Of a DNA stretch of 28,788 nucleotides, positions 24,431 to 28,788 are shown piece after piece. The DNA is from Deltaproteobacteria bacterium. Lineage in GTDB: Bacteria; Desulfobacterota; Binatia; DP-6. Both the position numbers and the translations under genes were made by a program. The stretch spans positions 1 to 28,788 of the forward strand of contig VBLD01000071.1 in NCBI GenBank assembly GCA_005879205.1, written 5' to 3'. The notes beneath the pieces are model-generated. The model made no database searches, was not told the DNA's origin, and saw nothing but the letters and a program-made list of their open reading frames with translations. The first letter of the stretch is position 1, and the number at the start of each line of letters is the position of its first letter.

Positions 24431-25006
24431 CTACGTGATCTCCACCTCCGCGGGAGCGATGACACGCGGGTCCTGTCCGCGGCGCACGGGCAGCGTCACG
24501 GTCTTCGCGCGCCAGCCGGCGTGGCGCAGCACGCCGCGGAACGGCGGCGAGCCCGTGACGTTGCCCGTCAGCCGGATCGCCGCCGGGTCGAAGCCGCCCT
24601 CGACCGTCACCGCGTCCCCCTCGGCGCCGGCGAGCACCGGCCCGAGCGTGACGCGCTCGCGGAGCGCGCGCTGGCAGCCCTGGTGAATGTCGCGCGCCGC
24701 GCCGCCCACCTGCTCGTCGCCGTACGCGGCGAGGTCCTCCTCGAGGAAGTCGACCAGACGACCGGCCGCCTGGAGCGCCGCGAGGAGGCCGAGCGCGCCC
24801 TGCTCGGCGACGTCCGCCACCGGCGCGGCGGCCACGGGACGCAGCGGCGCCGGCACGCGCGGCAGCGTGGCGAGCAGCAGGAGCGCCAGGACGAATGGGC
24901 CGGCGAGGAGCCACGCGTTGCAGGCGACGCACCCCGGCTGCGCGGCGACGAGGAAGTTGCCCGCCGCCAGCGCAGCCGCGGGTACGAGCGCGATCAAGAC
25001 GTTCAT
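24431..25006 (-). CDS. DUF2760-family membrane-anchored protein
   Basis: 191 residues from the ATG at 25006, chosen over the ATG at 25012 because AGGA then sits about 6 nt upstream. Two N-terminal hydrophobic helices (VLIALVPAAALAAGNFLVAA and WLLAGPFVLALLLLATL) suggest a membrane anchor, with the rest probably in the cytoplasm. The body matches DUF2760 as I recall it: LLAALQAAGRLVDFLEEDLA, DIHQGCQRALRERVTLGPVL, GGFDPAAIRLTGNVTGSPPF and a C-terminal RGQDPRVIAPAEVEIT. It sits 5 bp before the Hsp70-DUF3731 gene. A TATGAT -10-like hexamer (minus strand, 25024-25019) lies just upstream, but no -35 was found. It probably localises or modulates its Hsp70 partner (inference). Confidence 0.85.
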   Translation of the reverse strand: MNVLIALVPAAALAAGNFLVAAQPGCVACNAWLLAGPFVLALLLLATLPRVPAPLRPVAAAPVADVAEQGALGLLAALQAAGRLVDFLEEDLAAYGDEQVGGAARDIHQGCQRALRERVTLGPVLAGAEGDAVTVEGGFDPAAIRLTGNVTGSPPFRGVLRHAGWRAKTVTLPVRRGQDPRVIAPAEVEIT

Positions 25007-25048
25007 GGGCATCCTGCTATCATACGGCTGCCCGGCGACAACCGGCGG

Positions 25049-26257
25049 TCAGTCCGACGCGGACGACCGGAGGCGCGGACCCGTTGCGAGCAGCGCGGCG
25101 CCGACGAGCGCCGCCGCCACCGCGGCGGCGGCGAGCGTCCGCGCGAGGCCGATCGTCGCGGTGCCGACGCCCAGCAGCGCGATCACCGCCGCGAGCGCGA
25201 GCCGCGCCACGAGGCTCTGCAACGACAGCATGGTGGCGCGCAGCCGCGAGTCGACCAGGCGGTTCATGTAGACGTTCAGCAGCGGCTGCCAGAGCCCGTC
25301 GAGCATGCCGCGGGTGAGGAGGAGCGCCGCGCCCTCGGGCCGGCCGACGACGCTCATGGCGCCGAGACCGAGCGCCGATGCGCCGGCCATGGCGGCCGTT
25401 GCGCCGCGGGCGCCGAGTCGCGCGTCCACGCGATGGGCCGCGTTCGCCGTCAGCGCGGTCACCGCCTTGGTGCCGGCGAAGACCACGCCGAAGAGACCGA
25501 CGGGAAGTCCGATGGCGCGCATATACGGCTGCTGGAGGAAGTAGTAGACGTGCGACGTCACCACGGCGAAGGCCGCGAGCGCGAGCACCCAGCGCACCCG
25601 GGCGGTCCGGGCCGCGTGGCGGGCCGCGTCGAGCACGAGGCGCGGGGCGCTCGTTCCGTCGTGCGCCACCGCCTCCTCGCCGCCGAGGATCACCGTGACG
25701 ACAAGAGCGCTCGCGATCGCCGCGATCCCCGTCGCGACGTACGGGAGACGGAGGTCGACGGCAGCGAGGAGGCCGCCGCCGATCGCGGTGGCGCCCGAGG
25801 AGAGCGACACGAGCGCCTGGCCGCGGCTCTCGGCGCGCGGGTAGAGGTGCAGCTCGCCTGCCGCCTGGAGCGCGTCGAAGAGGAACGCCGAGTCGGCGCC
25901 GCTCTTGAGCGCCGAGCCGACGGCGAAGAGCGTCTCGGCGGCCCACACGGTGCCGAGCGTGGGCCAGGCGAGGAGACCGGCCGAGCCCGCCGCGAGGACG
26001 AGGGCGCTCGCCACCAGGCACGCCCGTCGCGAGTAGCGGTCGGCCACCGCACCGAGGGGCAGGTCGAGCAGCGCGCGGACCGCCGTGTAGTACGACTGGA
26101 TCAAGAGGATCTTCGCCAGGCTCAGGCCGACGTGCTCCTCGTAGTAGACGAAGAAGACCGGCGCGAAGAAGTTACAGCTCGCTGTCGCCTGGTAGAGGTA
26201 GTACGAGGCGAGGAGCGTCGCCGGCGGCGCGGCGGCGGTGGCGCGCCGATCGCTCAC
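25049..26257 (-). CDS. MFS transporter
   Basis: 402 residues from GTG 26257, which overlaps the DUF72 stop (GTGA, 26254-26257). Earlier in-frame codons lie inside DUF72 and encode Arg-rich non-membrane sequence. About 12 hydrophobic helices are visible. The loop after TM2 carries LPLGAVADRYSRRACLVAS, the classic MFS motif A (G-x3-D-R-x-x-R-R variant). A central cytoplasmic loop (GGEEAVAHDGTSAPRL) separates two six-helix halves. The second half has GLFGVVFAGTKAV and RGMLDGLWQPLLNVYMNRLV. The substrate cannot be predicted; drug/proton antiporters are the nearest type. Translationally coupled to DUF72 upstream, and 42 bp before the DUF2760 gene. Confidence 0.87.
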   Translation of the reverse strand: MSDRRATAAAPPATLLASYYLYQATASCNFFAPVFFVYYEEHVGLSLAKILLIQSYYTAVRALLDLPLGAVADRYSRRACLVASALVLAAGSAGLLAWPTLGTVWAAETLFAVGSALKSGADSAFLFDALQAAGELHLYPRAESRGQALVSLSSGATAIGGGLLAAVDLRLPYVATGIAAIASALVVTVILGGEEAVAHDGTSAPRLVLDAARHAARTARVRWVLALAAFAVVTSHVYYFLQQPYMRAIGLPVGLFGVVFAGTKAVTALTANAAHRVDARLGARGATAAMAGASALGLGAMSVVGRPEGAALLLTRGMLDGLWQPLLNVYMNRLVDSRLRATMLSLQSLVARLALAAVIALLGVGTATIGLARTLAAAAVAAALVGAALLATGPRLRSSASD

Positions 26258-27189
26258 GCCGCGGCCAGCAGGCCGGCCAGGTCCTTGGCGTTCTCGACGC
26301 CGTAGTGACGGTAGCAGTTGTTCATCAGCGTGCAGACCCGGCGGCTCTGCCCGGCGAGGTCCCGGATCCTGCCGACCCACTCGCCGAGCTCCTCGGGACG
26401 GTAGAGATAGCGGAATCGTTCCGTGCTACTGACTCCGGGCCGGGTCCACGTCTCGACGCGCCGCCCGTGAAAACGGATCACCGACAGCGCCTCGGACGTC
26501 GCGGCCGCGACGGGCGGGACGCTTCCCGCCGTGCCCTGCGGCTCGTCGACGCTCACGTACACGAGCCCGGTCCGGCGAAGGAAATCCAGCGTGCGCGGCG
26601 TCCGGCGCTCGGTCATCCATCCCGCCTGCCGGAACTCGACCGCCACCGGGAGCTCCGGGAGTCGCTCCGCCACCCGCTCGAGGTAGGCGTCGGACTCCCG
26701 GTTCGGGACGAACCAGCGCGGCATCTGGAAGAGCACGTACCCGAGTTTCCCCGCGGTCACGAGCGGCGCCAGGGCGGTCGCGAAGCGCCGCCAGATCTCG
26801 TCGACCAGAGGGGATGGCATCTTCTCGGGCATCGCCTGCCGGAGATCCTTGTCGAGCCGGAGGGGCTCGATGGGATGCAGCGTGAGCGCGGCGTAGGCCT
26901 TCACACCGAAGACGAAGTCGGGCGGAGTGCGCTCGGCCCAGCGCCGCGCGTTCTCGAGCGACGGCAGCGCATAGTAGGTGGCATCGACCTCGACCACCGG
27001 GAAATGCCGTGCGTAGTAGCGCAGGCGCTGCTCGGCCGTGGTCACGCTCGGCGGATAGAAGGCCCGGCTCGCGAGCAGCGTCTTCTCCGTCCACGACGCG
27101 GTCCCGACGAGGACGTTGCCGATGCGGGCCGGCTCCGGACCACGACACAGCGCGGGCAGCGGCGGCGGCGCGGTGCGCCAGTCGCTCAT
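26254..27189 (-). CDS. DUF72 (YecE-like) family protein
   Basis: 311 residues, ATG 27189. The family core starts at about residue 22 with IGNVLVGTASWTEKTLL, followed by FYPPSVTTAEQRLRYYARHF, VEVDATYYALPS, FVFGVKAYAALTLHP, GYVLFQMPRWFVPN, PVAVEFRQAGWM and CTLMNNCYRHYGVENAKDL. These are the TIM-barrel strands of DUF72. The biochemical role of the family is not firmly established; a metal- or nucleic-acid-related function has been suggested. No ribosome site precedes the ATG, and the first ~21 residues are poorly conserved, so the start is uncertain. It is divergent from the GT28-like gene with only 20 bp between start codons, so its promoter must lie inside that gene or overlap it. Confidence 0.9.
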   Translation of the reverse strand: MSDWRTAPPPLPALCRGPEPARIGNVLVGTASWTEKTLLASRAFYPPSVTTAEQRLRYYARHFPVVEVDATYYALPSLENARRWAERTPPDFVFGVKAYAALTLHPIEPLRLDKDLRQAMPEKMPSPLVDEIWRRFATALAPLVTAGKLGYVLFQMPRWFVPNRESDAYLERVAERLPELPVAVEFRQAGWMTERRTPRTLDFLRRTGLVYVSVDEPQGTAGSVPPVAAATSEALSVIRFHGRRVETWTRPGVSSTERFRYLYRPEELGEWVGRIRDLAGQSRRVCTLMNNCYRHYGVENAKDLAGLLAAA

Positions 27190-27209
27190 GGCGACGCCGG
27201 AGGTCGCGC

Positions 27210-28298
27210 GTGAGGATCCTGTACGGCGTCTGCGCCTGGGGCCTCGGCCACGCGACTCGCTCGCTCCCCATCCTTCGCCGTCTGGTCGCCGACCACGAGG
27301 TGCTGGTCTACTCCGACGGTGCGGCGCTCGCCTATCTGCGGCGTGAGCTCGGCCAGCGCGCCGCCTTCCTGCCCGCCACCGTGCCCTATCCCAACATCTT
27401 CGGCGGCACCACGCTCGCGCTCCGCTTCTTCGCCTCCGCGCCGCGTCTCGTCCAGACGATGCGCGCCGAGTACCGGGAAACCCAGCGCCTCGTCGCGGCG
27501 CACGGGGTCGATCGCGTCGTCTCGGACAGCCGCTGGGGCGTGTCGTCGCCGCGCGTCCCGTCGCTCTTCATCACGCACCACCTGAAGCAGCTCGCCCCGC
27601 CGCGCCTCGGCGTCGCCGAGCGGCTGACAGAGTGGGTCACCTGGCGCGCGATCCATCGCCGCTACCGCCGCATCCTCGTGCCCGACGTGGCGGAGGACGA
27701 CGGGCTCTCGGGCCGGCTCGCGCACGAGCTCCACTGCTACGCACCCTCGCAGCTCGTCTATCTCGGGCTGCTCTCCGACCTGACGCCGGGGCGACACGCG
27801 CCTGCGCATCCGGAGGTGCGCCTCGACACGCTCGTCGTCCTCGGCGGTCCGGAGCCGAGCCGCTCGCGACTGGAGGCGCGCCTGCTGCCGGATCTCGCCC
27901 GCCTTCCCGGACGCACCGTCGTGCTGCGCGGGCTCCCGGCCGGTGACGGACCGCCGTGGCCGACCGGTGCCGTCGAGGCCGTGCGGCACGCGAGCCGGGA
28001 CGAGCGGGATCGCCTGTTCGGCGCCGCGCAGGTGGTCGTCGGTCGCTCGGGATACTCGACGCTCATGGACGTCGCTCAGGTCGGCGCGCGCGCGCTCCTG
28101 GTGCCGATGCGCGGCCAGACGGAGCAGGAGTACCTGGCGGTCCGCCTGGCTCGCAAGGGCCTCATCCACACCGTCAGCGAGCAGCAGGTGGACCTCGTCC
28201 GCGACGTGCCGCTCGCCCGCCTGCGCGCGGGGCTCGACGGCTTCATGCGTCCAGGGGACGGCGCCGCCGCGCGTGCCGTCGCGGAGATCCTCGCATGA
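27210..28298 (+). CDS. GT28/MurG-like glycosyltransferase
   Basis: 362 residues from GTG 27210, with GGAGG six nt upstream (27199-27203). The N-terminus VRILYGVCAWGLGHATRSLP has the Gly-rich acceptor loop (G-x-G-H-x-x-R) of GT-B enzymes. The C-terminal half has VVVGRSGYSTLMDVAQVGARALLVPM and RGQTEQEYLAVRLARKG, the donor-binding G-x-S-T-x-x-D/E and P-x3-Q-x-E-Q motifs of MurG-like GT28 proteins. There is no signal peptide or membrane helix, so it is cytoplasmic or peripherally bound. The donor is probably a UDP-sugar and the acceptor is unknown. Translationally coupled (ATGA) to the following GT2 gene; together they look like the start of a glycan or glycolipid locus. Confidence 0.87.
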   Translation: MRILYGVCAWGLGHATRSLPILRRLVADHEVLVYSDGAALAYLRRELGQRAAFLPATVPYPNIFGGTTLALRFFASAPRLVQTMRAEYRETQRLVAAHGVDRVVSDSRWGVSSPRVPSLFITHHLKQLAPPRLGVAERLTEWVTWRAIHRRYRRILVPDVAEDDGLSGRLAHELHCYAPSQLVYLGLLSDLTPGRHAPAHPEVRLDTLVVLGGPEPSRSRLEARLLPDLARLPGRTVVLRGLPAGDGPPWPTGAVEAVRHASRDERDRLFGAAQVVVGRSGYSTLMDVAQVGARALLVPMRGQTEQEYLAVRLARKGLIHTVSEQQVDLVRDVPLARLRAGLDGFMRPGDGAAARAVAEILA

Positions 28299-28788
28299 TC
28301 TCCGTCGTCATTCCGGCCCACGACGAGGAGCGCTACGTCGGGCGAACGCTCGCGACGCTGCGCGCGGCGACGCCGTTCGAGGTGCTGGTCGTGGCCAACG
28401 CCTGCCGCGACCGGACCGCCGACGTCGCGCGCGCGGCCGGCGCCGCGGTCCTGAGGACCTCCGTGCGCGGCGTGTCTCACGCGCGTAATCTCGGCGCGCG
28501 CGCCAGCCGCGGCGAGCTGCTCCTCTTCCTCGACGCCGACACCACGCTCGCGCCCGGCGCCCTCGACGCGATTGCCGCCGCGGTTCCGGCCCGCGCGGAC
28601 TATGGCACCTGCCGCATCCGTTCGGATCGCACGACGCTCGCCGCCACCCTCACCACGACGCTCCTGGCCTGGGGCCACCGGCTGGCGGGCACGTCGCTCG
28701 GCGTCCTGTTCTGCGCGCGCTCCCTCTTCGACCGGTCGGGCGGCTTCGACGAGGACCTGCACGCCGGCGAGGACAACGACCTGAACGC
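28295..28788 (+). CDS. GT2 family glycosyltransferase (3' end outside window)
   Basis: ATG 28295 overlaps the previous TGA (ATGA). 164 residues are visible and the frame is open to the window edge. The GT-A fold features are MISVVIPAHDEERYVGRTL at the N-terminus, VLVVANACRDRTADVARAAG (nucleotide-binding strand/helix), ARNLGARASRGELLLFLDAD with the DxD motif at D80-D82, and GGFDEDLHAGEDNDL (about 149-163) with the acidic catalytic-base region. It is a cytoplasmic inverting transferase using a nucleotide sugar and metal ion. Acceptor unknown; it probably works with the GT28-like enzyme. Confidence 0.92.
   Translation, partial: MISVVIPAHDEERYVGRTLATLRAATPFEVLVVANACRDRTADVARAAGAAVLRTSVRGVSHARNLGARASRGELLLFLDADTTLAPGALDAIAAAVPARADYGTCRIRSDRTTLAATLTTTLLAWGHRLAGTSLGVLFCARSLFDRSGGFDEDLHAGEDNDLN

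Noticed and set aside
23969..26305. Long plus-strand open frame antisense to Hsp70, DUF2760 and MFS genes
   Set aside because: Arg/Gly-rich, spans three well-supported genes on the other strand and has no motifs.
1..28788. tRNA, rRNA or riboswitch genes
   Set aside because: No cloverleaf-like or rRNA-like stretches were recognised in the intergenic gaps, which are nearly all short.

Overview
The window is very GC-rich bacterial chromosomal DNA with strong G/C preference at third codon positions, many GTG or TTG starts, and genes joined by 4-bp stop/start overlaps (ATGA or GTGA). The gene mix suggests a Binatota/'Candidatus Binatia' or other deltaproteobacteria-like uncultured lineage: large secreted Cys-rich proteins with thrombospondin type 3 repeats, an F420-type luciferase-like oxidoreductase beside tandem CaiB/BaiF CoA-transferases, and an Hsp70-DUF3731/DUF2760 pair. 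This placement is inferred from recalled family distribution, not from a search. No rRNA, tRNA, CRISPR array, transposase or phage gene was recognised.

Layout. (1) 1-3919, + strand: the 3' part of a giant secreted protein with 34 complete disintegrin-like Cys repeats, a TSP3 calcium-binding segment and a beta-rich C-terminus reached only through a frameshift. (2) 7638-3885, - strand: a three-gene signalling operon, namely a PAS-PAS protein, a soluble histidine kinase with an unusual coiled-coil N-terminus, and a REC-kinase-REC hybrid. Divergent from it, at 7910-10425, is a membrane-bound PAS-PAS-kinase-REC hybrid broken by one deletion. No DNA-binding output domain occurs in this block. (3) 10435-12607: a damaged region with a gene remnant (- strand) and a secreted protein (+ strand) disrupted by an exact 105-bp duplication. 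(4) 12784-16278: an LLM-class oxidoreductase divergent from two overlapping CaiB/BaiF genes. Only the second keeps the family's catalytic Asp. The shared control region carries 11-bp tandem repeats next to a TTGACA promoter. (5) 16291-18219: a secreted Cys-rich protein divergent from a small hypothetical gene with a clear promoter. (6) 19912-18271 and 21287-19960, - strand: an ABC-F ATPase and an ArnT/GT39-like membrane glycosyltransferase, both with apparent frameshifts, then an orphan beta-domain fragment. (7) 27189-21684, - strand: DUF72, MFS transporter, DUF2760 and Hsp70-DUF3731. (8) 27210 to the right edge, + strand: two overlapping glycosyltransferases, the second cut by the window end.

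One caution applies throughout. At least six loci contain apparent reading-frame breaks, mostly explained by loss of one base, while the genes between them are intact. Sequence or assembly error is at least as likely as real gene decay, so each broken gene is described both as it reads and as it probably should read.
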